From the IMG/VR virus record IMGVR_UViG_3300021962_000056, positions 28,532 to 92,531 of that record: a stretch of 64,000 bases of DNA; one strand, 5' to 3'. The notes beneath the pieces were generated by a model. The model saw only the letters and a program-made list of their open reading frames with translations, ran no database searches and was not told the DNA's origin. Positions 44,041 through 51,561 of the stretch are shown here, one piece after another; the first letter of the stretch is position 1, and the number at the start of each line of letters is the position of its first letter. The stretch comes from a virus. The position numbers were made by a program, and so were the translations under genes.

Positions 44041-44049
44041 CACGGAGCA

Positions 44050-44073
44050 CGGTGGCCGGCGTGTCCGACCACC
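44050..44073 (+). promoter_or_regulatory. Second intergenic hairpin of GGTGGCYGGCGTG type
   Basis: GGTGG (44051-44055) pairs with CCACC (44069-44073); the left side CGGTGGCCGGCGTG matches 42557-42570 at 13 of 14 positions. Confidence 0.5.
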
Positions 44074-44103
44074 CTCTCCGCGCCAGTAACGCGGGAACAG
44101 ATT

Positions 44104-44403
44104 ATGGAAAACGAAACACCAGTTGAACCAACCGAGGTGCAGATTGCAGCCTCGAAACTCGGCCGTCGCGGCCGTGGCAAACCGAAGACCATCACTGATG
44201 AAGATCGCCAGCGGCGTTCCGACCAGATGAAGGAGATCAACGAGAAGCGCCGCACCGTGCGGGTGCAGGGCGTGGTCGTGAATTCGCCGGGCGGCAACAC
44301 GCAGGTCAACCAGATCGTGAAGACCATCCAGCCTGTCACCGACCCCCGAGTCGTCGCCGCTGTTGGCCGCACCGTCCGTGCTCAAGGGAGGATCGTGCAA
44401 TGA
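44104..44403 (+). CDS. Basic hypothetical protein
   Basis: A 99-aa protein, ATG 44104. A basic helical region (KLGRRGRGKPKTITDEDRQR) followed by RTVRVQGVVVNSPGGNTQV, then a beta-rich tail. It resembles small DNA- or RNA-binding proteins but no fold is recognised. ATGA overlap with the next gene. Confidence 0.6.
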   Translation: MENETPVEPTEVQIAASKLGRRGRGKPKTITDEDRQRRSDQMKEINEKRRTVRVQGVVVNSPGGNTQVNQIVKTIQPVTDPRVVAAVGRTVRAQGRIVQ

Positions 44404-44591
44404 ATCGCAAAGTAACCATCGTGATCGAGGACGCTGAAGGTGGATTCAGCCTGTTGATTAACTCCGAACCGCCGCTGCCCACCGATGGCACCGTGCCTGA
44501 GCCGTCTGCCGCGTTGATCGCCGGCATGGTAGCTCGGCGTGCGATCGAGGAGTTGGTGCAATCGCAAAGCAAACCCGATGACAAAGACTGA
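44400..44591 (+). CDS. Small hypothetical protein
   Basis: A 63-aa protein, ATG 44400. IVIEDAEGGFSLLINSEPPL is a beta hairpin; the rest is helical. Overlaps the HU/IHF start by 14 bases. Function unknown. Confidence 0.6.
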   Translation: MNRKVTIVIEDAEGGFSLLINSEPPLPTDGTVPEPSAALIAGMVARRAIEELVQSQSKPDDKD

Positions 44592-44880
44592 CCTGATCCA
44601 TGCGCTAGCCGAGGAGTGTGGTCTGCTGGTGCCTCACGCCCGGCAGATTGTCGATCGGATGTTCGACCTGATGATGGACGCAACATTGGCAGGTGGGTTT
44701 GAGGTACGCGGATTCGGCGTGCTGGAGACCCGAATGACCAAGCCGATGATCGGACGGAACCCGCTGAAGCCCGATGTCGAGATCGCGATTCCGCCCCGGC
44801 CGAAGGTCGTGTTCCGTCCGTCAAAGGAGTTTCGCGATCGGGCAATCAAAACACTTGCGGTTGGGGGTCGTAAGAAGTAG
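44578..44880 (+). CDS. HU/IHF-family DNA-bending protein
   Basis: A 100-aa protein, ATG 44578. MTKTDLIHALAEECGL, then VRGFGVLETRMTKPMIGRNP, then PPRPKVVFRPSKEFRDRA are the HU/IHF helix start, the G-F-G arm base and the R-N-P beta-arm tip that inserts into the minor groove. It may compact or bend phage DNA. It is the last gene before the terminator at 44918. Confidence 0.88.
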   Translation: MTKTDLIHALAEECGLLVPHARQIVDRMFDLMMDATLAGGFEVRGFGVLETRMTKPMIGRNPLKPDVEIAIPPRPKVVFRPSKEFRDRAIKTLAVGGRKK

Positions 44881-44917
44881 GATACCACCGCTTGTAGTGC
44901 TGTTCATAGTTGTCTAG

Positions 44918-44950
44918 CCCCCTAGGATTGAGAGGTCCTAGGGGGTTTTT
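44918..44950 (+). terminator. Strong rho-independent terminator
   Basis: CCCCCTAGGA (44918-44927), loop TTGAGAGG, TCCTAGGGGG (44936-44945), then TTTTT: a perfect 10-bp stem. It ends the AAA+ operon 37 bases after the HU-like gene. On the minus strand no T-run follows, so it is one-directional. Confidence 0.93.
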
Positions 44951-45048
44951 ATTTGGGCTCCCTCCCCCGGCGTCCAGACCGAGAGAGGGATAGGCCGATA
45001 CCAAGCCGATGGATGGGAAAAACTAAGAAACCATCCCGACCACGTCGG

Positions 45049-45258
45049 TTACCCGAAGTTGGCTGATAGCACGCCTGGAATCCTGCGGAGATTCTCCAGG
45101 AGCGCGTCAGGATCCTGCGAGTTGGATACGCAGATTCCAATGAGATCCTTGCGAGCGCGCTCGCTGAGGTCCTTGGTGTCGATCACGACAACCCGGTTAC
45201 CGGAGAGAGCGATCCGATGGATGCCGGTGGATTGCTTCGATGATGCGGGCGTCTTCAC
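45049..45258 (-). CDS. Small hypothetical protein
   Basis: A 69-aa protein starting at GTG 45256-45258, last gene of the minus-strand series that converges on the terminator. VVVIDTKDLSERARKDLIGI suggests a small alpha/beta domain. It overlaps the previous gene by 62 bases, so its true start may be further in. Function unknown. Confidence 0.5.
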   Translation of the reverse strand: MKTPASSKQSTGIHRIALSGNRVVVIDTKDLSERARKDLIGICVSNSQDPDALLENLRRIPGVLSANFG

Positions 45259-45400
45259 GGGTCATGGCGATGTAGCGCTTCGAGACCTGCTGACAGGTCC
45301 AGCATGGATCTGGGTGACAGCCGCAGGCGATGCGTTCATGCAGCTGGTGGGCTATCGCTTTGAATCTGGAGAGTTCGTCGTTTGCGGCATTGGGTTCCAT
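45197..45400 (-). CDS. Small Cys-rich hypothetical protein
   Basis: A 67-aa protein, ATG 45398-45400. CGCHPDPCWTCQ has four Cys in 11 residues and could bind zinc. Helical after that. Overlaps both neighbours. Unknown function. Confidence 0.55.
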   Translation of the reverse strand: MEPNAANDELSRFKAIAHQLHERIACGCHPDPCWTCQQVSKRYIAMTREDARIIEAIHRHPSDRSLR

Positions 45401-45578
45401 GGTTGTGACGGTAGCGTTGGATGGTTGCGTAAGAGACATCAAGGATATGTGCTAGCTCGACATCGGTCACGTGCGGTGGCGCGCCTCTGATTGCCAGTTG
45501 CTTCTCGATTGGGATGCGCGGCCGGCCTAATGGTTTGATGAGGCCGAGGAGTTTTTTGATGCGGTGTATGAGGTTCAT
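45336..45578 (-). CDS. Small helix-turn-helix protein
   Basis: An 80-aa protein, ATG 45576-45578 (ATGA overlap). Basic N-terminus, then VTDVELAHILDVSYATIQRY with HTH spacing. A TGCTAGCT element (45450) is within it. Probably a small DNA-binding protein. Confidence 0.6.
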   Translation of the reverse strand: MNLIHRIKKLLGLIKPLGRPRIPIEKQLAIRGAPPHVTDVELAHILDVSYATIQRYRHNHGTQCRKRRTLQIQSDSPPAA

Positions 45579-46117
45579 TCGCAGCTGTAGATTTCGGTTG
45601 TGGTTTTGAGATCCGTTGGCCACTCGGGCGCACAGAAAGAGTAGTCGTGGAACAGGACCTTGTCGGTCGGCTGGATCGTGAGCCGGCCGTTGTCCAGTTG
45701 GATGAAGCAGAACTCCTTGGCCTGTTCGGGATACCGAGAGAAGCCGTCGTCGATGGGCGCGGCGGTGAAGAGGTACTGGCCTTTGCGAAGCAGGCTACCA
45801 GCCTTCGCCTCGGCGGTGACGCCGCGCAGATAGGTGTACTCGATCGTCGAGAACTCCCGGCCGTAGCAGTCCCAGCGTTGAGCGTGCTCGATGCGCCAGT
45901 CAGGCTCTGGGTTCTCATGGAATGCTAGCGCGTGCGGTGGCACAGCCCGGTAGATCGCGCCGCATTCCAGCATGACCGTGCAGCCCCAGGCACGTCCAGG
46001 GATCGAGACCAAGCCGAACCAGACGCAGGGTTTGAACCCGTGCTCATTACTTATGAACGAGGCATCGACCCAGCAGTACTGGTGTGCTGGCAGCTGGCCT
46101 GATTGGGAGTAGGTCAT
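45575..46117 (-). CDS. Hypothetical phage protein
   Basis: A 180-aa protein, ATG 46115-46117. HQYCWVDASFISNEHGFKPC and MLECGAIYRAVPPHALAFHE recall a conserved phage protein without known function. Mixed beta structure with six Cys. The last GCTAGC of the A type is in it (45924), so it may still belong to genome A. Confidence 0.6.
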   Translation of the reverse strand: MTYSQSGQLPAHQYCWVDASFISNEHGFKPCVWFGLVSIPGRAWGCTVMLECGAIYRAVPPHALAFHENPEPDWRIEHAQRWDCYGREFSTIEYTYLRGVTAEAKAGSLLRKGQYLFTAAPIDDGFSRYPEQAKEFCFIQLDNGRLTIQPTDKVLFHDYSFCAPEWPTDLKTTTEIYSCE

Positions 46118-46317
46118 GGAGTGGGTTTCGTGTAGAGGTAGATGCCGGTTTCCAGAAGCCGGTGAATCAGATAGCCTTGGTAGCTGAGGACCCATGCTGC
46201 CGGCGTCGGCTTGCGGTGGATCATTCCAACGGTCACGGCTTTCTTCGCTTGGGCGGCTTGGTAGAGTTCTGCGAGAGTGTTGAGTCGGGTCGGTGGAATA
46301 GGTGGGTTCTTCGGCAT
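46114..46317 (-). CDS. Small hypothetical protein
   Basis: A 67-aa protein, ATG 46315-46317, ATGA overlap with the next gene. Pro-rich start, helical middle (LNTLAELYQAAQAKKAVTVG), Tyr-rich end. No motif recognised. Confidence 0.55.
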   Translation of the reverse strand: MPKNPPIPPTRLNTLAELYQAAQAKKAVTVGMIHRKPTPAAWVLSYQGYLIHRLLETGIYLYTKPTP

Positions 46318-46409
46318 GAGATGCAGGTCACTTTGGATTTATCTTCGGTGAGGTTTGGCAGGGATCGTCCGCACGCGCTGCGCAGGTAGCCGTAATAGTG
46401 GGTGGTCAT
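46233..46409 (-). CDS. Small Cys-motif hypothetical protein
   Basis: A 58-aa protein, ATG 46407-46409. HYYGYLRSACGRSLPNLTED and CISCRRTH give C...CxxC, a possible zinc site. Overlaps the next gene by 85 bases in another frame. Unknown function. Confidence 0.5.
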   Translation of the reverse strand: MTTHYYGYLRSACGRSLPNLTEDKSKVTCISCRRTHLFHRPDSTLSQNSTKPPKRRKP

Positions 46410-46603
46410 GCTGGCTGGATGATGAAATCGAAGTTGGCCTTCCATGTTTCACCCAACCTGTTGTAGGTATCGGCCTTTATCTTCCAGCTGCGCGGATCCC
46501 GGGTGGCGCCGGTGTGACGGCATTTGATCCGGACGTCGATGTCTTGGATGGCTACGTTACGCAAACGGTGGTCTGGTGGGAGTTCGTGCAGGTGCTTGGT
46601 CAT
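46406..46603 (-). CDS. Small hypothetical protein
   Basis: A 65-aa protein, ATG 46601-46603 (ATGA overlap). Mostly beta and basic (VAIQDIDVRIKCRHTGATRD). Unknown function. Confidence 0.55.
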   Translation of the reverse strand: MTKHLHELPPDHRLRNVAIQDIDVRIKCRHTGATRDPRSWKIKADTYNRLGETWKANFDFIIQPA

Positions 46604-46788
46604 TCCTCGACCTTCCTCTTGATCTCAGCCAGGACAGCCTCCAGCACATCGGCCCGGTGCTCGACGGCGTAGAGCATTCGCTCGATGTTGCGGCAGACTT
46701 CAGCCGGCGCCACCTGGTTCGCCGGGTGTTTGTCTCCCGGTATCAATGGCCAGCAAACGGCGTCTGTCATGGGTGTGTCGGTTCTCAT
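46600..46788 (-). CDS. Small hypothetical protein
   Basis: A 62-aa protein, ATG 46786-46788. CWPLIPGDKHPANQVAPAEV then a helix (NIERMLYAVEHRADVLEAVL). Coupled at both ends by ATGA. Unknown function. Confidence 0.6.
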   Translation of the reverse strand: MRTDTPMTDAVCWPLIPGDKHPANQVAPAEVCRNIERMLYAVEHRADVLEAVLAEIKRKVEE

Positions 46789-47006
46789 GGTATCTCGCTT
46801 AGTTCTTTGATGATCGTGTTCCGCTCGCGTCCCTTTGCTCGCACGATGAGTTGAAGCAGTGTGATAGGGTCCACCGTGGAAACGTGCTGCCAATATGGTC
46901 TGGCTGCGTCGAGTTCCCGTGCGCGGTCGATGTCCACCACAAGCACTTCGCTGGTCATCTTGTGCTTGTAGACGAACGCGACTGAGAGGTCTGGTGAGAT
47001 GCTCAC
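46785..47006 (-). CDS. Small hypothetical phage protein
   Basis: A 73-aa protein starting at GTG 47004-47006, with the ribosome-binding site in the previous gene's end. Complete version of the gene cut at the left edge (1-106). VYKHKMTSEVLVVDIDRARE then PITLLQLIVRAKGRERNTII. Unknown function. Confidence 0.75.
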   Translation of the reverse strand: MSISPDLSVAFVYKHKMTSEVLVVDIDRARELDAARPYWQHVSTVDPITLLQLIVRAKGRERNTIIKELSEIP

Positions 47007-47221
47007 GGCTTTGCCCCCTTCTTGGCCTGTTTCCATTCACGCAAAGCGGAATCGACATCCATGCCACCCATGTGGCTTCTGTTGAACATCATCCAAACCA
47101 GAATGCTGTCCCCAGCGTCCTCGATTCGTTCAATGCGCTTCTTCAACGCTTCGTTCTCTGCTCGCAGTTTGTCGCGTTCCTCAAATAGGTCGACGACCAG
47201 CTTGTTGTTGAAGTCACTCAC
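47003..47221 (-). CDS. Coiled-coil microprotein, AGD family
   Basis: A 72-aa protein, GTG 47219-47221; nearly identical to 103-321. The last residues are QAKKGAKP where the partner has QAKKEAKL, and the matching nucleotide changes weaken the built-in Shine-Dalgarno (AAGGGGG in place of AAGGAGG). Confidence 0.8.
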   Translation of the reverse strand: MSDFNNKLVVDLFEERDKLRAENEALKKRIERIEDAGDSILVWMMFNRSHMGGMDVDSALREWKQAKKGAKP

Positions 47222-47451
47222 GGCTTGGCCTCCTTGGCCTGTCTCCAGTTGATTCGCACCGTGACTGGTGTTTCTCGGCCTAGCCATGAGTCCAAGTCGT
47301 CTCCAGCCTTCTTTAGCTTCTTGATCCGGTCCTGCAGGTACTCGACCAGCTCCTTCAGCTCGTTCACATCGGATTGAAGCTCGCGGATCTTTGTGGCCTG
47401 TGGGTCGATTGTAGTCACCGTATTCGACGTTGGTATTGTGTAGTCGCTCAT
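47218..47451 (-). CDS. Coiled-coil microprotein, AGD family
   Basis: A 77-aa protein, ATG 47449-47451, whose aligned sequence matches 318-551 closely. Ends WRQAKEAKP with the AAGGAGGCC cassette for the next gene. Confidence 0.8.
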   Translation of the reverse strand: MSDYTIPTSNTVTTIDPQATKIRELQSDVNELKELVEYLQDRIKKLKKAGDDLDSWLGRETPVTVRINWRQAKEAKP

Positions 47452-47639
47452 TTGCACTCCTTCCATTTGAACTGATTTTTACCCGCGCAATCGACCACCC
47501 ACTCAGCATGGCCTTTCCTTACGGCTTCTTCGCGCATCATGCTCTTGCCAAGCTGATCGCCCCACAGGATGGCTAAGGACAGAAAACAACCGGCTACAAG
47601 TCCGTACATGCATTGTTCTAAAAGTGAAATTCTACTCAC
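47448..47639 (-). CDS. Small single-span membrane protein
   Basis: A 63-aa protein, GTG 47637-47639, near-identical to 548-739 with the same hydrophobic segment at residues 9-27. Unknown function. Confidence 0.75.
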   Translation of the reverse strand: MSRISLLEQCMYGLVAGCFLSLAILWGDQLGKSMMREEAVRKGHAEWVVDCAGKNQFKWKECK

Positions 47640-47842
47640 GGCTTGGCCTCCTGCTCACGCCACAACAACAGATCCGCTCGCATGGCATCGTTCTCCTGCT
47701 CTAGTTGGGCGATGCGCATATGCTGCTCCGCTAGTCGCTCCGCTGCTTCAGCGACTGCCGCGTTGGCCGCGCCATCGTCGGATTGAATATCCTGAGACAA
47801 CATCCGCATGGCTGCGATCAGTGTTTCGGTTGAGGTTTTCAC
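47636..47842 (-). CDS. Coiled-coil microprotein
   Basis: A 68-aa protein, GTG 47840-47842 (GTGA overlap). One residue change (RMLSQD for RILSQD) from the gene at 736-942. Helical; ends LLLWREQEAKP. Confidence 0.75.
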   Translation of the reverse strand: MKTSTETLIAAMRMLSQDIQSDDGAANAAVAEAAERLAEQHMRIAQLEQENDAMRADLLLWREQEAKP

Positions 47843-48180
47843 AGCTTGGCCTCCTTGGCTTTGTACCATTGCTTGATTGCTTCGTATTCTTCATCGTCGT
47901 TATTTGCGTTCAGTATCACATCCCCCGCCTCCTCCAGCCGCTTGATGCGCTGATGCTGCTCCTCCGCTCCTTCGTAGAGGTGCGCTACTTTCGCAGTCAG
48001 TCTCAAGTTCTCCTCCTCAAGCAGTTGCTGCTGCCGGATGATTTGATTGGCTGCGTTGAGTTCGCGTTCTAGTTCTCTAGCATGATTGACCCATCGCTGT
48101 GGGCAGTTGCCCTGATGAACGAATCCGTAAGCGTCCAGAATTTCAGTCAGACAGCCGTCCGTTCTTGGTGTGTCGCTCAT
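47839..48180 (-). CDS. Mosaic coiled-coil microprotein, AGD family
   Basis: A 113-aa protein, ATG 48178-48180 (ATGA overlap). C-terminal 34 residues (KRLEEAGDVILNANN onward) match 939-1208, and so does MSDTPR at the start. The middle (CPQRWVNHARELERELNAAN and a longer coiled coil) is longer here. This is where the 1.04-kb repeat ends. Confidence 0.78.
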   Translation of the reverse strand: MSDTPRTDGCLTEILDAYGFVHQGNCPQRWVNHARELERELNAANQIIRQQQLLEEENLRLTAKVAHLYEGAEEQHQRIKRLEEAGDVILNANNDDEEYEAIKQWYKAKEAKL

Positions 48181-48545
48181 TTCTCCTCCTCCACGACGCC
48201 ACACGGCAACCACGTTTTACCGCCGTCGGTGCTGTGTTCACGTTCCTCAAGCCATAGCTCTCTGTCAGCTTGTCCGGATACCCATCCAAGAAGATGCCGA
48301 TCATATGGAGCTTTCTTGAACCGTATCCACGCACCAAGCGGAACCTCATCCGCAGTCCATGGGCGGAGCGTCTGCTTGATGCGGTAGTCGTAGCTGTCAA
48401 AGTCCCACCACGGCGCGTCTGTATCGCACCAATCTGGCTTCAACACGCTTCTTGAATCGCACTTCTTTATGCGATGCTGGATTTCGTATCCATCCACATA
48501 CGCATCCATGATGCGGATGGCTTCTTTGGTTTGTTCTCGTGTCAT
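48177..48545 (-). CDS. Hypothetical phage protein
   Basis: A 122-aa protein, ATG 48543-48545 (ATGA overlap with thyX). Trp-rich: WWDFDSYDYRIKQTLRPWTA then VPLGAWIRFKKAPYDRHLLG. A family seen in phages, without known function. Confidence 0.7.
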   Translation of the reverse strand: MTREQTKEAIRIMDAYVDGYEIQHRIKKCDSRSVLKPDWCDTDAPWWDFDSYDYRIKQTLRPWTADEVPLGAWIRFKKAPYDRHLLGWVSGQADRELWLEEREHSTDGGKTWLPCGVVEEEK

Positions 48546-49189
48546 TTCGATTCCTCGATAGCTTGATGGATGACGGAGAATTCCTTGGCGAAGATCGTAT
48601 CGCGGATGGCTGTGGCGATGTCGCGATGCTCCTTTTGAGTGCCTTTGGCGCACCGCTGGTCAAAGTAGTGAATCCATGAGCGGATGTTGCCGGTCATGTA
48701 CAACGTCGTCTGCGTACAGAGTGGTAGAACCATGCGCGCTGTCTCGCGGCTAACGCCCTCGTTCAGCAGCGTACGATAGGTTCTGAACGCCAGATCGACT
48801 GACTTGGCAACAACCTCATTGGCCCACTCCTGAGGAAATGTTTCACCGCTTCCTTGGCGATTGGCTCGGTCCTGCGTACGAAGCTCGACCGGCTCCGCTG
48901 CGTCGCTCGGCGCATAACGCTGGCTGAACTCCTGAAAGCAGAAACTGCGATGGCGCAGGATCTGGGCGGAGATGGCGCGGCTGGTCTGGATTTCAACGGT
49001 CATGCTCGCTTGTTCGAAGATGCTCCAATGGCCGTGCTTGATGCAGTAGGCCAATAGCTTCGGTGCGGTGAGAAGGCTCATCTGGTTCGACGGATTGCTG
49101 ACCCTCGCGGCGAACGTGATGAAATCGGAGGCGGTCATTGTTCCGTCGCCGATGGTTGGTTTTGTGATGGCTACAAGTCTGACTTTCAT
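48542..49189 (-). CDS. thyX: Flavin-dependent thymidylate synthase
   Basis: A 215-aa ThyX, ATG 49187-49189. The signature RHRSFCFQEFSQR is at residues 79-91, followed by RYAP. A second hallmark is RETARMVLPLCTQTTLYMTGN with RSWIHYFDQRC, the substrate- and FAD-binding end. Makes dTMP from dUMP with FAD and folate for phage DNA synthesis. Upstream (49190-49270) is non-coding. Confidence 0.95.
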   Translation of the reverse strand: MKVRLVAITKPTIGDGTMTASDFITFAARVSNPSNQMSLLTAPKLLAYCIKHGHWSIFEQASMTVEIQTSRAISAQILRHRSFCFQEFSQRYAPSDAAEPVELRTQDRANRQGSGETFPQEWANEVVAKSVDLAFRTYRTLLNEGVSRETARMVLPLCTQTTLYMTGNIRSWIHYFDQRCAKGTQKEHRDIATAIRDTIFAKEFSVIHQAIEESK

Positions 49190-49270
49190 GGATACGATTT
49201 TGAATTCTCTGGTTTGCTGATTGAGCGTTATTTAGGGAATACGCTCCCCTCCACGAAATGTCCGCGCTGA

Positions 49271-49693
49271 TTAGAACGGCTTCTCCTCAGGGGCGGCGGG
49301 AGCGAGCGGCTTCATCGCCTTGAGGCGGAGAGTCTTCTTCTTCTCGCCGTTGAATTCGTACTCCTCGAAGCGGGTGACGATGCCAAGCTGAAGACCGATC
49401 ATGGCCTTGAGGAAATTGGCAAAGCTGCCTTTGGTTCCAAGGAAATCGACCTCAGTGCCATCGGGAACGTTGTGGTTCGTGGCGGCAACCAACTGATTCA
49501 CGCGGAACCAAGTGTTTTCCTGATTGATGAAGCGGTCGGTGATGCTCGCACCTTCGTCGGTTGCGAAGGTAACCTTGCAGACCTCGCGGCCTTTAACATC
49601 GAGGTTTTCTTCGACCTTCATCACGGTGACAGTGTACTCGCCTTCAGCGTTGATGTAATTGCTTCCGGCGTCCTTACGATTGACTTTGAACAT
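49271..49693 (-). CDS. DUF669-like single-strand DNA-binding protein
   Basis: A 140-aa protein, ATG 49691-49693. GEYTVTVMKVEENLDVKGRE, then RFINQENTWFRVNQLVAATN fit the DUF669 OB-like proteins that replace SSB in many phages. The tail EEKPF resembles the acidic Phe-ended tip of SSB. Beside nuclease and RecT, it would coat single strands for annealing. Confidence 0.8.
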   Translation of the reverse strand: MFKVNRKDAGSNYINAEGEYTVTVMKVEENLDVKGREVCKVTFATDEGASITDRFINQENTWFRVNQLVAATNHNVPDGTEVDFLGTKGSFANFLKAMIGLQLGIVTRFEEYEFNGEKKKTLRLKAMKPLAPAAPEEKPF

Positions 49694-49716
49694 AATTGTT
49701 AGGTTTCGATTTTGGT

Positions 49717-50511
49717 TTAGGTTTCCGATTTATTCAGCACCCATTTTGGGCATGAAAGTGTGATGGTTGTCGTTGGGTAGGCTGGCCAACTGTCCAGTGC
49801 GCGGCACTCATGCAGCGTCGAGATTGCTTTGCGGCGCATGTTCTCACCGGCCTGAAGCCATTCGGCGTCCAGCTTGTAGATGCCGACCGCGTACGGTGCC
49901 TTACGCTCGACCGCCACGAAGATGAAGTTCTCCGCGCCGGTCATGGCAAGGTAATGCGCCGCCTGCATGTGATAGGCAAACGTGCCGATGGTTCGGCTGA
50001 ACGCTTCTGGCGATGCGTCGTCGGTCGTCTTAACATCGACCAGGGTATGATCCTCGACCCACATGTCGGGCCGTGCTTTAAGAGGTAGGCCAGTCTGTTC
50101 GTCCTCAGCAAAGACCGATGCTTCGATCTTGTTGTCGAGATGCGTGATGTCCCAGAACGGATGGCGGCGGACAGAGTTGGCGACGCCCTGCACATCGATG
50201 TCCTCAGCATGGGTCAGATGGATGCGAGACTTGTGCATCTCCTTCCACGCCTTGCCTTCCTTGGTACGACCGTCGATATCCGGCGGGATGACGGCGACAA
50301 CCTGCGAATAGAGATGCGGCTCCAGAACAGCGGTATGAATCGCCGTCCCCATCTGCATCGCTTTGCTCGGCTCCTGATGCTCCTCCAGCGCGGCGCGGTA
50401 GTGAGCCGGTGACTTGAGGATCTTGGACATCATGCTTTTGGAGAGAGCATCAATGGCGTGATACTTCTCGGCTGGCATGTCGAAATTAACGTGGCGGTTT
50501 AGAATACTCAT
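49717..50511 (-). CDS. PD-(D/E)XK exonuclease-like protein, RecT partner
   Basis: A 264-aa protein, ATG 50509-50511 (ATGA overlap with recT). LSKSMMSKILKSPAHYRAAL is the common start of this family; LKARPDMWVEDHTLVDVKTT holds the PD...DVKT catalytic residues. Homologue of 1807-2601, same length, in the same order next to RecT. Confidence 0.85.
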   Translation of the reverse strand: MSILNRHVNFDMPAEKYHAIDALSKSMMSKILKSPAHYRAALEEHQEPSKAMQMGTAIHTAVLEPHLYSQVVAVIPPDIDGRTKEGKAWKEMHKSRIHLTHAEDIDVQGVANSVRRHPFWDITHLDNKIEASVFAEDEQTGLPLKARPDMWVEDHTLVDVKTTDDASPEAFSRTIGTFAYHMQAAHYLAMTGAENFIFVAVERKAPYAVGIYKLDAEWLQAGENMRRKAISTLHECRALDSWPAYPTTTITLSCPKWVLNKSET

Positions 50512-51341
50512 TCGGTCGGAGGGTTGGCGAACGCCTTGGCCTTGGAGATGAAACCGTCCGCATCGGCGATAATCATGTTGGCCACCTTGGTGCTGACATC
50601 GCGGAAGTTCTGGTCGGGCTTGATGAGGTTCTTGCTGATGAGGAACGCATTGGCCGCTTCGGAATGTGGCTCAAGAATCTGCTCCAGCTTCTCAACGAGC
50701 GAGAAGGTCGATTCCGGCGTCACATTGACCGTCTGGCGCGTCGGCACGGTCGGAGCGGGTGCTGACGGCGTGGCGGAGAAATCGGCCACCTCCTCGGGAC
50801 TGTACCGGCCTTGCGTGATGCGCGGATCGAGCATCCGAGTCGCTTTGCTGATGAGGCGCGCACGGAGCATCTCAGCGGGGAACTTCGCCCAGCCGCTACC
50901 GGGTTTGGCCGGAAGAAGACCAGCTTGCTTCGCATCGTCCGATGTGAAGGACACGCGCACCTTCTTTGCGTTCTTGCTGAAATCGGCAATCGCGGCCTGA
51001 CCGTCGAACTGAATCCAGTCGATGTCCCATCCGGCGTCCATCAGACCGGCGAGCATCGACTCGCTCTTCATCGTGATGTTACCATTGATGAGGTGATTGC
51101 TCTTCTTCCAGCTCAATGGCGTCTGCTTGCTGGCGATGCACTCCAAAGCGAGGACGTATCCCTGCTCTGGCTTTGTCGCTCCGAACATGCCGGAGTGTGC
51201 TATCCAGTCGCCAAGCTGCTTGACCGAATCAAGCGAGGTGCATGCTTGGGAATAGAATTCGCTATCAGGCTGCGGGGCTAGGGGCTGCGTCGGTTGAGAC
51301 GGTACTGCTACCGTCAGTGTGGCTGCTTGGTTGCTGCTCAT
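50508..51341 (-). CDS. recT: RecT-family single-strand annealing protein
   Basis: A 277-aa protein, ATG 51339-51341. KQLGDWIAHSGMFGATKPEQ, then GYVLALECIASKQTPLSWKK, and KFPAEMLRARLISKATRMLD match RecT-type proteins. It is distinct in sequence from the A copy (2598-3599) but has the same neighbour. Overlaps the HTH gene by 77 bases. Confidence 0.8.
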   Translation of the reverse strand: MSSNQAATLTVAVPSQPTQPLAPQPDSEFYSQACTSLDSVKQLGDWIAHSGMFGATKPEQGYVLALECIASKQTPLSWKKSNHLINGNITMKSESMLAGLMDAGWDIDWIQFDGQAAIADFSKNAKKVRVSFTSDDAKQAGLLPAKPGSGWAKFPAEMLRARLISKATRMLDPRITQGRYSPEEVADFSATPSAPAPTVPTRQTVNVTPESTFSLVEKLEQILEPHSEAANAFLISKNLIKPDQNFRDVSTKVANMIIADADGFISKAKAFANPPTE

Positions 51342-51561
51342 TGGTTGTATTCTCTGTCTGCTGTTTTTGTTTGCGCTGGTACGGGTTCACGGCTCCGGTC
51401 ATTGCTCGACTCTCAAGAATCGCGGCGATGTCGGCTTCCGTGAACAAAATGCGTCGGCCAATTCTTCGGTGCTGGATGCCGTCGTGACGAACAATGCGAC
51501 GGAGGGTTTCCGTGCAAATCTGGAGCATCGCTGCTGTGTCTTTGGCGGTGTAGACTTTCAT
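51265..51561 (-). CDS. Excisionase-like HTH protein
   Basis: A 98-aa protein, ATG 51559-51561. TAKDTAAMLQICTETLRRIV, then RHDGIQHRRIGRRILFTEADI is the winged HTH of MerR/excisionase type (HTH_17), followed by a Gln/Ser/Thr tail. It may regulate or assist recombination. No integrase is in the window. Confidence 0.8.
   Translation of the reverse strand: MKVYTAKDTAAMLQICTETLRRIVRHDGIQHRRIGRRILFTEADIAAILESRAMTGAVNPYQRKQKQQTENTTNEQQPSSHTDGSSTVSTDAAPSPAA

Larger units (their letters stand above)
46901..47940. repeat. Long direct repeat, copy 2 (partner 1-1040)
   Basis: Second copy of the 1.04-kb block described at 1-1040, about 98% identical by hand count. The right end stops inside the gene at 47839-48180. 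Confidence 0.95.
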
